This document shows positions 1 to 5,140 of a stretch of DNA of 5,140 bases, piece by piece. Where the stretch lies: NCBI GenBank assembly GCA_003517725.1, contig DOZZ01000204.1:4785-9924 (forward strand). The letters are read 5' to 3'. Under the pieces are notes generated by a model that worked only from the letters and a program-made list of their open reading frames with translations, was not told where the DNA came from and did no database searches. The DNA comes from Bryobacterales bacterium. GTDB taxonomy: Bacteria; Acidobacteriota; Terriglobia; Bryobacterales; Bryobacteraceae. Positions within the stretch are counted from its first letter, which is position 1. Every line of letters begins with the position of its first letter. Made by a program: the position numbers and the translations under genes.

Positions 1-869
1 TCGCCGAGACCGGCGCGGGCCAGCACGGCGTCGCCACCGCCACGGTGTGCGCGCTGTTCGGGCTGGAATGCATCGTCTACATGGGCGAAGAGGACATGCG
101 CCGGCAGCGCCTAAACGTCTTCCGCATGCGTCTGCTGGGCGCCAAAGTCACGCCAGTCACCAGCGGCAGCCGCACCTTGAAAGATGCGATCAGCGAAGCC
201 ATGCGCGACTGGGTCACCAACGTCGGCAGCACGCATTACCTGCTGGGTTCGGCGCTGGGTTCGCATCCTTATCCGATGATGGTGCGCGATTTTCACCGCG
301 TCATCGGGATCGAAGCGCGGCAGCAGATGCAGCAGGCCGAGGGGCGTCTGCCCGACACGGTGTTCGCGTGCGTCGGCGGCGGCAGCAACGCCATCGGCAT
401 CTTCCATCCTTTCTTGAATGACGCCGGCGTGGAGTTGGTGGGCATTGAAGCCGGCGGGCGCGGCGCGGCGCTGGGCGATCACGCGGCGCGCTTCGCGGGC
501 GGCTCGCCCGGCGTGCTGCAGGGCACGCTCAGTTATCTTCTGCAGGATGATGACGGGCAAATCGCGTTGACCCATTCCGTTTCGGCGGGTTTGGATTATG
601 CGTCCGTGGGTCCGGAGCATGCATGGTTGCACGATGGCGGGCGCGCCAGTTATGTTTCCTGCAGCGACGCCGGCGCGATCCAGGCCGCCGTCATGCTGAG
701 CCGCGTGGAAGGCATTATTCCGGCACTTGAATCGTCACACGCGGTGGCTGAGGCCATCGCCCGCGCGCCACGGGCCAAGGGCAAGATCTTTCTGGTGAAC
801 CTGTCTGGCCGCGGCGACAAGGATATCGACATCTACCGCGAAAATCTGAAGGAACTCGAAGCCGAGTGA
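1..869 (+). CDS. trpB: Tryptophan synthase beta chain, 3' part (N-terminus outside window)
   Basis: Catalyses the PLP-dependent joining of indole and L-serine to give L-tryptophan, as the beta subunit of the cytoplasmic alpha2beta2 complex. The frame is open from the left edge (first whole codon at base 3) to TGA at 867-869, giving 288 residues. It begins at AETGAGQHG, which aligns with E. coli residues 108-116, so about 107 residues are missing, including the PLP-binding lysine. Visible landmarks with E. coli numbers: catalytic Glu109 (fragment residue 2), the PLP-phosphate loop GGGSNA (125-130, E. coli 232-237), Asp305 in SAGLDY (198), Glu350 in [12 protein letters not shown] (243), and the serine near the PLP ring nitrogen in NLSGRGDKD (268). 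A GTG at 45 is an internal valine codon, not a start. One small oddity is Ala-Ser after the conserved LDY, where Pro-Ser or Pro-Gly is usual. The last four bases overlap trpA. The gene appears intact; only the window cuts it. Confidence 0.98.
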   Translation, partial: AETGAGQHGVATATVCALFGLECIVYMGEEDMRRQRLNVFRMRLLGAKVTPVTSGSRTLKDAISEAMRDWVTNVGSTHYLLGSALGSHPYPMMVRDFHRVIGIEARQQMQQAEGRLPDTVFACVGGGSNAIGIFHPFLNDAGVELVGIEAGGRGAALGDHAARFAGGSPGVLQGTLSYLLQDDDGQIALTHSVSAGLDYASVGPEHAWLHDGGRASYVSCSDAGAIQAAVMLSRVEGIIPALESSHAVAEAIARAPRAKGKIFLVNLSGRGDKDIDIYRENLKELEAE

Positions 870-1651
870 CGCGCATTGAGCAGCTCTTCTCCGGCGGCCG
901 CCGGAATGTTCTGATTGCCTACATCACGGCCGGCGACCCCACGCCGCAACATACGCCGCAACTGGTGGCGGCGCTCGAACGCGGTGGCGCGGACCTGATC
1001 GAACTGGGCGTGCCGTTCTCCGACCCCATCGCCGATGGCCCCGTGATCCAGCGCGCCGGCGACCGCGCGCTCAAGGCCGGCACTACCGTGCGCAAGGTTC
1101 TGGAGATGGCAACGGCGATTCGCCAGTCGAGCCAGATTCCGCTGCTGCTGTTCACGTATCTGAACCCGGTGGTGCGCTATGGCTTCGAAGCGCTGGCGCG
1201 CGATGCGAAAGCCGCGGGCATCGATGGGTGTCTGCTGACCGATGCCAGTGTGGAAGAGGCCGGCGAGTATGTGGGCGTGATGCGCGCGGCCGGGCTCGAC
1301 ACGGTGTTTCTGGCCGCGCCCACCAGCACCCAGCGGCGTTTGGAACTGGCGGCCAAATATTCGAGCGGCTTCGTCTATCTGGTCTCGCGCACCGGCGTCA
1401 CCGGTGAACAGACGGCGCTCTCCGAGGGCGTGCGTCCGCTGGTGGATGCGGTGCGCGGCGTGACCTCGCTGCCGCTTGCCGTGGGCTTCGGCGTTTCGAA
1501 ACCCGAACATGTGCGCCAGCTGGGCGGCATGGTGGAGGGCGTGGTGGTGGGCAGCGCGTTCATGTCGTTGATCGAGAAGCATGGCGCGGATGCCGATTTG
1601 TGCCGAAAGCTCGAAAACTTTACGCGAGAATTGAAGCAGGGTTTCGCATGA
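866..1651 (+). CDS. trpA: Tryptophan synthase alpha chain
   Basis: Cleaves indole-3-glycerol phosphate to indole and glyceraldehyde 3-phosphate; the indole is channelled to TrpB. The product is 261 aa against 268 in E. coli, a complete TIM barrel. N-terminal RIEQLF and AYITAGDP are typical of the family. Catalytic Glu46 (in [10 protein letters not shown]) and Asp57 (in PIADGP) match E. coli Glu49 and Asp60. The loop-6 region [10 protein letters not shown] (171-180) and the phosphate-binding glycines in [11 protein letters not shown] (206-216) and VVVGSAF (226-232) are present. The GTG start at 866 is chosen because it gives the normal family N-terminus and forms a GTGA overlap with the trpB stop. 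An AAGGA at 849-853 is 12 bases upstream, rather far, so translation is probably coupled to trpB. The 3' end overlaps the chorismate mutase start by ATGA. Nothing is missing or broken. Confidence 0.98.
   Translation: MTRIEQLFSGGRRNVLIAYITAGDPTPQHTPQLVAALERGGADLIELGVPFSDPIADGPVIQRAGDRALKAGTTVRKVLEMATAIRQSSQIPLLLFTYLNPVVRYGFEALARDAKAAGIDGCLLTDASVEEAGEYVGVMRAAGLDTVFLAAPTSTQRRLELAAKYSSGFVYLVSRTGVTGEQTALSEGVRPLVDAVRGVTSLPLAVGFGVSKPEHVRQLGGMVEGVVVGSAFMSLIEKHGADADLCRKLENFTRELKQGFA
1635..1641 (+). promoter_or_regulatory. Ribosome binding site for chorismate mutase
   Basis: The bases AGCAGGG lie within the end of trpA, with AGGG six bases before the ATG at 1648. This spacing supports the ATG over the upstream in-frame TTG at 1600, which would add 16 residues that are not part of the chorismate mutase fold. 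Confidence 0.6.
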
Positions 1652-1938
1652 CGCTCGATCAAGCTTTGACCGCCTTGCGCGAATGTCGCGACCGCATCGA
1701 CGAAGTGGACGTCCGGCTGTTGGCGCTGTTGAATGAGCGCGCGCGCGTGGTCGAGCAGATCGGGCATATCAAACACGGGCAGGCGCTGCCGGTTTATGAG
1801 CCGAAGCGTGAAGACCAGGTCTTCGCCAACATACAGCAGAACAACGCGGGCCCGCTGTCGCAGGAAGCGGCGCGGCGCATCTTCGAGCGCGTCATCGACG
1901 AGATGCGGCGACTACAAAAAGAACGGATGCAGGATTAA
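1648..1938 (+). CDS. aroQ: Chorismate mutase, monofunctional AroQ class
   Basis: Converts chorismate to prephenate, the first step of the phenylalanine/tyrosine branch. The product is 96 aa, the size of a single all-helical AroQ domain, which acts as an intertwined dimer. It carries the complete active-site set, by alignment to the E. coli P-protein mutase domain: Arg14 (R11), Arg31 (R28), Lys42 (K39), Glu51 (D48), Arg54 (R51), Glu55 (E52) and Gln90 (Q88). There is no signal peptide and no prephenate dehydratase or ACT domain, so this is a cytoplasmic stand-alone enzyme. The ATG overlaps the trpA stop (ATGA at 1648-1651). The TAA stop is followed by a single sense codon and then, in the same frame, the aroF ATG. 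The gene is often named pheA or aroH in related genomes; aroQ here denotes the structural class. Bacillus subtilis DAHP synthase carries the same domain fused at its N-terminus, in this order. Confidence 0.96.
   Translation: MTLDQALTALRECRDRIDEVDVRLLALLNERARVVEQIGHIKHGQALPVYEPKREDQVFANIQQNNAGPLSQEAARRIFERVIDEMRRLQKERMQD
1931..1934 (+). promoter_or_regulatory. Ribosome binding site for aroF
   Basis: AGGA sits seven bases before the ATG at 1942, within the last codons of the chorismate mutase gene. It supports independent initiation of aroF even though the two genes share a reading frame. Confidence 0.6.
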
Positions 1939-1941
1939 TCA

Positions 1942-2952
1942 ATGCTGGTCGTGATGCAGGAAGGCGCCACCGAGGCGCAGATCGAACATGTCATCGCGCG
2001 GTTGGTCGAGCTCGGCTTCGACGTGCACCGCTCCACCGGCGTGATCCACACGGTGCTGGGCGGTGTGGGCGGCAACGACTTCGACCCGTCGCTGTTTGAG
2101 GTGATGGACGGCGTCAAGGAAGCGCACCGCATCGTTTCCCCCTACAAGCTGGCCAGCCGCAATTTCAAGCCGGGCGGGACCGTGGTGAAGATCCGCGAGG
2201 TGGAGATTGGCGGCAATCGCGTGGTGATGATGGCCGGCCCGTGCAGCATCGAAAACCACGACCAGATCCAGCGCTGCGCCGAGATTGTGGCGGCCAGCGG
2301 GGCGCAAGTGATCCGCGGCGGGGCATTCAAACCGCGCAGTTCGCCGTACAGCTTCCAGGGCATGGGCGAGGAGGGCCTTAAAATACTGCGAGAGGCTGCC
2401 GACGCGCACGGCCTGCTGGTGGTCAGCGAGGTGATGGACCAGACCCAGATTCCGCTGATGCTGGGCTATTGCGACATCCTGCAGGTGGGCGCGCGCAACA
2501 TGCAGAACTTCAATTTGCTGAAGGAACTGGGCAAAGTGCGCAAGCCGATTCTGCTGAAGCGCGGCATTGCCGCCACGATTGAAGAGCTGCTGCTGTCGGC
2601 CGAGTACATTCTGGCGGGCGGCAACTATGAAGTGATTCTGTGCGAGCGCGGCATCCGCAGCTTTGAAACGGCCACGCGCAACACTTTCGATGTGTCGGCC
2701 ATTCCGGTGGTGAAGAAGCTGTCGCACCTGCCGATGGTGGGCGACCCGTCGCATGGCACCGGACGCCGCGACATGGTGCCCGCGATGGCGCGCGCGGCTA
2801 TTGCCGCTGGCGCCGATGGCATCCTGATGGAAGTGCATCCCGACCCGGACCGCGCCATGAGCGATGGCGCGCAGACGCTCGATGAACCGCAGTTCCGCGA
2901 GCTCATGACGCAGCTGCGCGGCATCGCCACGGCGGTCGGGCGGTCCGTATAA
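1942..2952 (+). CDS. aroF: 3-deoxy-7-phosphoheptulonate (DAHP) synthase, type I-beta with N-terminal regulatory domain
   Basis: Condenses phosphoenolpyruvate and erythrose 4-phosphate to DAHP, the first step of the shikimate pathway. The product is 336 aa, close to the 338-aa Thermotoga maritima enzyme. Residues 1 to about 65 form a ferredoxin-like (ACT-like) domain, which in the Thermotoga enzyme binds tyrosine or phenylalanine for feedback control. The rest is the TIM barrel. The four metal ligands are Cys101 (AGPCSIE), His271 (DPSHGTG), Glu297 (LMEVHP) and Asp308 (MSDGAQTL), each one less than the Thermotoga numbers. Other signatures are KPRSSPYSFQG (130-140), QVGARNMQNFNLLKELG (181-197) and KPILLKRG (201-208). 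Because the mutase is a separate protein rather than an N-terminal fusion, control is predicted to come from the ferredoxin-like domain, perhaps with a non-covalent partner. Three bases separate it from the mutase stop and four from tyrA. Confidence 0.97.
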   Translation: MLVVMQEGATEAQIEHVIARLVELGFDVHRSTGVIHTVLGGVGGNDFDPSLFEVMDGVKEAHRIVSPYKLASRNFKPGGTVVKIREVEIGGNRVVMMAGPCSIENHDQIQRCAEIVAASGAQVIRGGAFKPRSSPYSFQGMGEEGLKILREAADAHGLLVVSEVMDQTQIPLMLGYCDILQVGARNMQNFNLLKELGKVRKPILLKRGIAATIEELLLSAEYILAGGNYEVILCERGIRSFETATRNTFDVSAIPVVKKLSHLPMVGDPSHGTGRRDMVPAMARAAIAAGADGILMEVHPDPDRAMSDGAQTLDEPQFRELMTQLRGIATAVGRSV

Positions 2953-2956
2953 AAGC

Positions 2957-3793
2957 ATGCGTAACGTCGTGATTATCGGCGTGGGGCTGATCGGCGGCTC
3001 CTTCGCCCTCGCGCTGCGTGAAGCCGGGTTCGACGGCGCGATCACCGGCGTCAGTTCGCCCGCGACTATCGCCGAGGCGCTGCGGTTGGGCGTCGTCGAT
3101 CGCGGCGCGCCGCTCGAAGAGGCCTGCGCCGGGGCCGATCTGATTTACCTGGCGCAGCCCATCAGCCGCATCATCGACGTGCTCTACCATCTGAACCCCT
3201 GCGTGCCGGCCGGGGCTTTGGTCACCGACGCGGGCAGCACTAAACATCGCATCGTCAGCACCGCGCAGGAGCACCTGACGCGCTGCCGTTTTCTGGGCGG
3301 ACATCCGATGGCCGGCAAAGAACTACGCGGCGTGGGGGCGGCCGATGCACTGCTGTTTCGCGATCGTCCGTATGTGTTGTGTCCTTCGGATCCGGCGGAA
3401 CTCGATACGGAATTTGTCGGCTGGCTCGGAAAAATCGGGGCGCGCGTGGTGGTGCTGGGCGCCGAGGAGCATGACCGGCTGGTGGCGTTCAGCTCGCATC
3501 TGGCGCAACTGGCGTCGACGGCGCTGGCCGCGACGATTCTCGAAAGCTCGCCCGAATCGACACAGGTCGCCGGGCCGGGCCTGGTGGACTCGACGCGCCT
3601 GGCGCTCAGCGGCTACGAGCTATGGCGCGACATCTTCGCCACCAACCCGGCGGCGATCACGGAGGCGCTGACGGCCTACATCGGCAAGCTGGAGCATCTG
3701 CGCGAGAACCTGCGCAACCGCGAACTCGCCGCTGAATTTGAACGCGCGGCGGGCCTGGCGCGCCAGATCCGCGGGCAGGCTGACCGGGCATGA
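2957..3793 (+). CDS. tyrA: Prephenate (or arogenate) dehydrogenase
   Basis: Oxidatively decarboxylates prephenate to 4-hydroxyphenylpyruvate, or arogenate to tyrosine, with NAD(P)+. The product is 278 aa. The N-terminal Rossmann domain has the dinucleotide motif GVGLIGGS (8-15). TDAGSTKHRI (90-99) and GGHPMAGKE (114-122, with His116) follow. SSHLAQL (179-185, His181) and DSTR (211-214, Arg214) match the substrate-binding histidine and arginine of the Aquifex enzyme. There is no C-terminal ACT domain, so feedback inhibition through such a domain is not expected. After the second beta strand the sequence reads GVSSP (31-35), where NAD-specific members have an aspartate; cofactor and substrate choice are therefore open. 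The ATG at 2957 begins right at the first beta strand (RNVVIIG). No convincing Shine-Dalgarno precedes it, so reinitiation after aroF, four bases upstream, is likely. The stop overlaps the next gene by ATGA. Confidence 0.96.
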   Translation: MRNVVIIGVGLIGGSFALALREAGFDGAITGVSSPATIAEALRLGVVDRGAPLEEACAGADLIYLAQPISRIIDVLYHLNPCVPAGALVTDAGSTKHRIVSTAQEHLTRCRFLGGHPMAGKELRGVGAADALLFRDRPYVLCPSDPAELDTEFVGWLGKIGARVVVLGAEEHDRLVAFSSHLAQLASTALAATILESSPESTQVAGPGLVDSTRLALSGYELWRDIFATNPAAITEALTAYIGKLEHLRENLRNRELAAEFERAAGLARQIRGQADRA

Positions 3794-4935
3794 TCCTGCT
3801 GCCCGATGCCGGCGGCGAGCTCGAGCCCTATGTTCTGAGCGGCGCCAGGCCGGTGACTCCCGTGCCCGGCGGATTTGAAAGCCGCATCGCTTATGCGGCG
3901 GCGCACGTCGTGATCGATCCGCTGCGCACTGGGGACCCGCTGTCGGCGCCCGTGATTGATTTCGATGCCACGCTGGACTACCGGCGCTACCTGTGGTCGC
4001 TCGGGTTTCGCGTGGCCGAAGCCATGGACACGGCGCAGCGCGGCATGGGGCTGCACTGGGAGATGGCGCGCGAATTGATCCGGCTCACAGCGGCCGAAGC
4101 CAGCGCGATGGGAGCAGTGGTCGCGTGCGGCGCCAATACCGATCAGTCGGCAGCCACGACGTTGGACGCGGCCATCGCGGCTTATCAGGAGCAGTGCGCT
4201 TACATCGAAGGATGCGGCGCGCAGGTGATCCTGATGGCCAGCCGCGCGGTGGCGGCGACCGCGCGCGGAGCGGCGGATTACGAGCGTGTTTATCGCGCCG
4301 TGCTCTCGGGCTGTTCGCGTCCCGTGATTCTGCACTGGCTGGGCGAGGCGTTCGATCCGGCGCTGGCGGGCTACTGGGGCGGGGCCAATACTGACGAAGG
4401 CATGCGGATCTGCCTCGGGATCATCGCTGAAAATCAGCGGCACGTTGACGGCATCAAAATTTCGCTGCTCGACGCGCGGCGCGAGATCGAGATGCGCCGT
4501 CTGCTGCCGCCAGGCGTGCGCATGTATACCGGCGACGATTTTAACTATCCGCAACTGATCGAAGGCGACACCTTTGGCTACAGCGATGCGCTGCTGGGAA
4601 TCTTCGACGGCATCGCGCCGGTGGCGGCGGCGGCGCTGCAGGCTCTCGATCGTGGCGATGCGGCCCGTTATGACGAATTGCTGGGCCCGACCGTGCCGCT
4701 GTCGCGCCACATCTTTCAGGCGCCGACGTTTTTTTATAAGACCGGCATTGTCTTTTTGGCTTATCTGAACGGCCACCAGAACCACTTCCGCATGCTGGGC
4801 GGGCAGGAGAGCATGCGCTCCATCGCGCATCTGGCGGAGCTGTTCCGGCTGGCGGATCAGGCCGGGCTGCTGCCCGATACGGATCTGGCGATGGATCGGA
4901 TGCGGCGTGTGCTGGCCTTGGCGGGAGTCGCCTGA
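3790..4935 (+). CDS. DUF993 family protein, dihydrodipicolinate synthase-like TIM barrel, function unknown
   Basis: The product is 381 aa, recognised as a DUF993-type relative of the dihydrodipicolinate synthase/N-acetylneuraminate lyase family; the reaction is unknown to me. Barrel landmarks appear in the family order: the LGFRVAEAMDT strand (71-81), ERVYRAVLSGCSRPVILHWLG (165-185), then VDGIKISLLD (219-228), whose Lys223 sits where the Schiff-base lysine of these aldolases lies. MYTGDDF (245-251) matches the GxD strand, and FYKTG (315-319) the late lysine of the helical C-terminal part. The usual GTTGE motif is absent, and where relatives have the catalytic tyrosine of the YxxP strand this protein has His182-Trp183. 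A pyruvate- or ketoacid-type class I aldolase/lyase is a fair guess for the fold; a related reaction is only inference. The ATG at 3790 overlaps the tyrA stop (ATGA), with a weak CAGG ten bases upstream. DUF993 genes are, as I recall, more often next to sugar or inositol catabolism genes, so this setting is unusual. No signal peptide or membrane segment is visible. Confidence 0.85.
   Translation: MILLPDAGGELEPYVLSGARPVTPVPGGFESRIAYAAAHVVIDPLRTGDPLSAPVIDFDATLDYRRYLWSLGFRVAEAMDTAQRGMGLHWEMARELIRLTAAEASAMGAVVACGANTDQSAATTLDAAIAAYQEQCAYIEGCGAQVILMASRAVAATARGAADYERVYRAVLSGCSRPVILHWLGEAFDPALAGYWGGANTDEGMRICLGIIAENQRHVDGIKISLLDARREIEMRRLLPPGVRMYTGDDFNYPQLIEGDTFGYSDALLGIFDGIAPVAAAALQALDRGDAARYDELLGPTVPLSRHIFQAPTFFYKTGIVFLAYLNGHQNHFRMLGGQESMRSIAHLAELFRLADQAGLLPDTDLAMDRMRRVLALAGVA
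4700..4735 (+). terminator. Terminator-like hairpin plus T7 inside the DUF993 gene
   Basis: GTCGCGCC (4701-4708) pairs with GGCGCCGAC (4719-4727) over eight pairs with C4723 bulged, and a T-G pair (4700/4728) can extend it. The loop is 10 bases. A run of seven T (4729-4735) follows at once. This has the form of an intrinsic terminator, but it lies inside a coding frame, about 200 bases before the stop. Translating ribosomes would normally prevent the hairpin from forming. Function is not shown. Confidence 0.3.
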
Positions 4936-4978
4936 AGATTGGTTGAAGAGGGCCTTGCGGGTTCTCCCAAAAACACAC

Positions 4979-5008
4979 TTTCGGCCCGCGGCGTACGCAG
5001 GGTCGAAA
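4979..5008. other. Stable hairpin downstream of the operon, possible transcript end
   Basis: TTTCGGCCC (4979-4987) pairs with GGGTCGAAA (5000-5008), nine pairs including one G-T. Past a bulged A4999, GCG (4988-4990) pairs with CGC (4996-4998) around the loop GCGTA. The + strand has no T run after it, only A's. On the minus strand the structure is followed by GTGTGTTTTT, so it could serve as a terminator for a gene entering from the right, although one pair becomes a mismatch there. It may equally be a 3'-end stabilising structure for the operon transcript. Confidence 0.4.
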
Positions 5009-5042
5009 AAACTCCACCTAATGGCTCCTTTCGGTACGTGGG

Positions 5043-5074
5043 GCGGGCGTTCAGCCTGCGGAGGGCTTTCAGCC
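5043..5074. repeat. REP-like tandem pair of GGGCKTTCAGCC motifs
   Basis: GGGCGTTCAGCC (5045-5056) and GGGCTTTCAGCC (5063-5074) differ at one base and start 18 bases apart. Each can fold: GCGGGC (5043-5048) with GCCTGC (5054-5059), and GGCT (5064-5067) with AGCC (5071-5074). Such short palindromes in clusters after operons are typical of REP-type repeats. Confidence 0.5.
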
Positions 5075-5082
5075 AGACTGCA

Positions 5083-5110
5083 CCGCAAGGAGCTGATGGC
5101 CGCCTTGTGG
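5083..5110. repeat. Inverted repeat between the REP-like motifs
   Basis: CCGCAAGG (5083-5090) pairs with CCTTGTGG (5103-5110), eight pairs with one G-T and a 12-base loop. Two further pairs form past a bulged G5111. It lies between the tandem motif pair and the inverted third copy, and may be the core of the same repeat element. Confidence 0.4.
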
Positions 5111-5128
5111 GTGTTCTTGAGGATTGTC

Positions 5129-5140
5129 GGGCTGAAGCCC
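5129..5140. repeat. Third REP-like motif, inverted, at the window edge
   Basis: GGGCTGAAGCCC is a palindrome with stem GGGC/GCCC around TGAA. Its reverse complement, GGGCTTCAGCCC, matches the two motifs at 5045 and 5063 apart from one missing base, so this copy is in the opposite orientation. The preceding TC suggests that the stem continues into the sequence beyond the window. Confidence 0.45.

Larger units (their letters stand above)
4936..5140. other. Non-coding end of the operon; hairpins and REP-like repeats, no supported gene
   Basis: No supported reading frame lies between the DUF993 stop and the window edge. There is a weak hairpin just after the stop (4948-4954 with 4960-4966, two G-U pairs, no T run), a stronger one at 4979-5008, and a cluster of short palindromes from 5043 onward. 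I see no convincing promoter and no classical T-tailed terminator for the operon on the + strand. Confidence 0.6.

Noticed and set aside
833..1582. Minus-strand open frame (249 codons) opposite trpA
   Set aside because: It mirrors the complete trpA gene and has no motif of its own.
1600..1647. Upstream TTG start for the chorismate mutase
   Set aside because: It would add 16 residues lying inside the end of trpA. The ATG at 1648 has a well-placed AGGG and gives the standard domain length.
1939..3045. Long minus-strand open frame (368 codons) opposite aroF
   Set aside because: Its translation is rich in His, Arg and Ala with no recognisable domain, and the + strand has full DAHP synthase motifs. 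It is a product of GC-rich codon bias.
4948..4966. Hairpin just after the DUF993 stop as the operon terminator
   Set aside because: The seven-pair stem includes two G-U pairs, and it is followed by CCAAAAA rather than a T run.
3676..5088. Very long minus-strand open frame (470 codons) opposite the DUF993 gene
   Set aside because: Low-complexity His/Arg/Gln-rich product with no family signal; it spans two + strand genes with clear family motifs and runs into the hairpin region.
5021..5140. ATG-led frame open to the window edge (40 codons)
   Set aside because: There is no ribosome binding site, and much of the frame is made of the REP-like palindromes. Open frames of this length are expected by chance in GC-rich DNA. 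It could be reconsidered if the frame continues past the window.

Overview
This window is the middle-to-end part of an aromatic amino acid biosynthesis operon from a GC-rich bacterium. All genes are on the + strand and packed with almost no space between them: trpB (3' part only), trpA, a small stand-alone chorismate mutase, a type I-beta DAHP synthase (aroF), prephenate/arogenate dehydrogenase (tyrA), and a gene for an uncharacterised DUF993-type TIM-barrel protein. The junctions are -4, -4, +3, +4 and -4 bases, so one translationally coupled transcript is very likely. The order trpB-trpA-chorismate mutase-aroF-tyrA, the GC-rich codon usage and a REP-like 'GGGCTGAAGCCC' repeat at the right end resemble Acidobacteriota (Solibacter/Bryobacter type) as I remember them. 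That placement is an inference, not a database result.

Layout. Bases 1-869 hold the last 288 codons of tryptophan synthase beta. Bases 866-1651 encode the alpha subunit, which completes the TrpA-TrpB pair. At 1648 the operon switches from the tryptophan branch to the phenylalanine/tyrosine branch: a 96-aa AroQ-class chorismate mutase (1648-1938), then a 336-aa DAHP synthase with an N-terminal ferredoxin-like regulatory domain (1942-2952), then TyrA (2957-3793). Bases 3790-4935 encode the DUF993 protein, which overlaps tyrA by ATGA. Bases 4936-5140 contain no gene I can support. They hold hairpins and at least three copies of a short REP-like palindromic motif, the last one cut by the window edge.

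How the genes work together. AroF makes DAHP and so commits carbon to the shikimate pathway. Chorismate then goes either to tryptophan (TrpA/TrpB do the last steps) or, via chorismate mutase, to prephenate, which TyrA takes towards tyrosine. The operon therefore joins pathway entry with both terminal branches, much like the supra-operon of Bacillus subtilis.

Most worth a second look: (1) the DUF993 protein, a Schiff-base-lysine aldolase-like enzyme of unknown reaction in this operon; (2) chorismate mutase and DAHP synthase lying in the same reading frame with only TAA and one sense codon between them, like a split or read-through version of the fused Bacillus enzyme; (3) a TyrA nucleotide pocket lacking the usual acidic residue; (4) a strong terminator-like hairpin plus T7 inside the DUF993 gene; (5) the REP-like tail. 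Apart from DUF993, this is well-understood core metabolism, and I see no defence system, mobile gene, CRISPR array or RNA gene.
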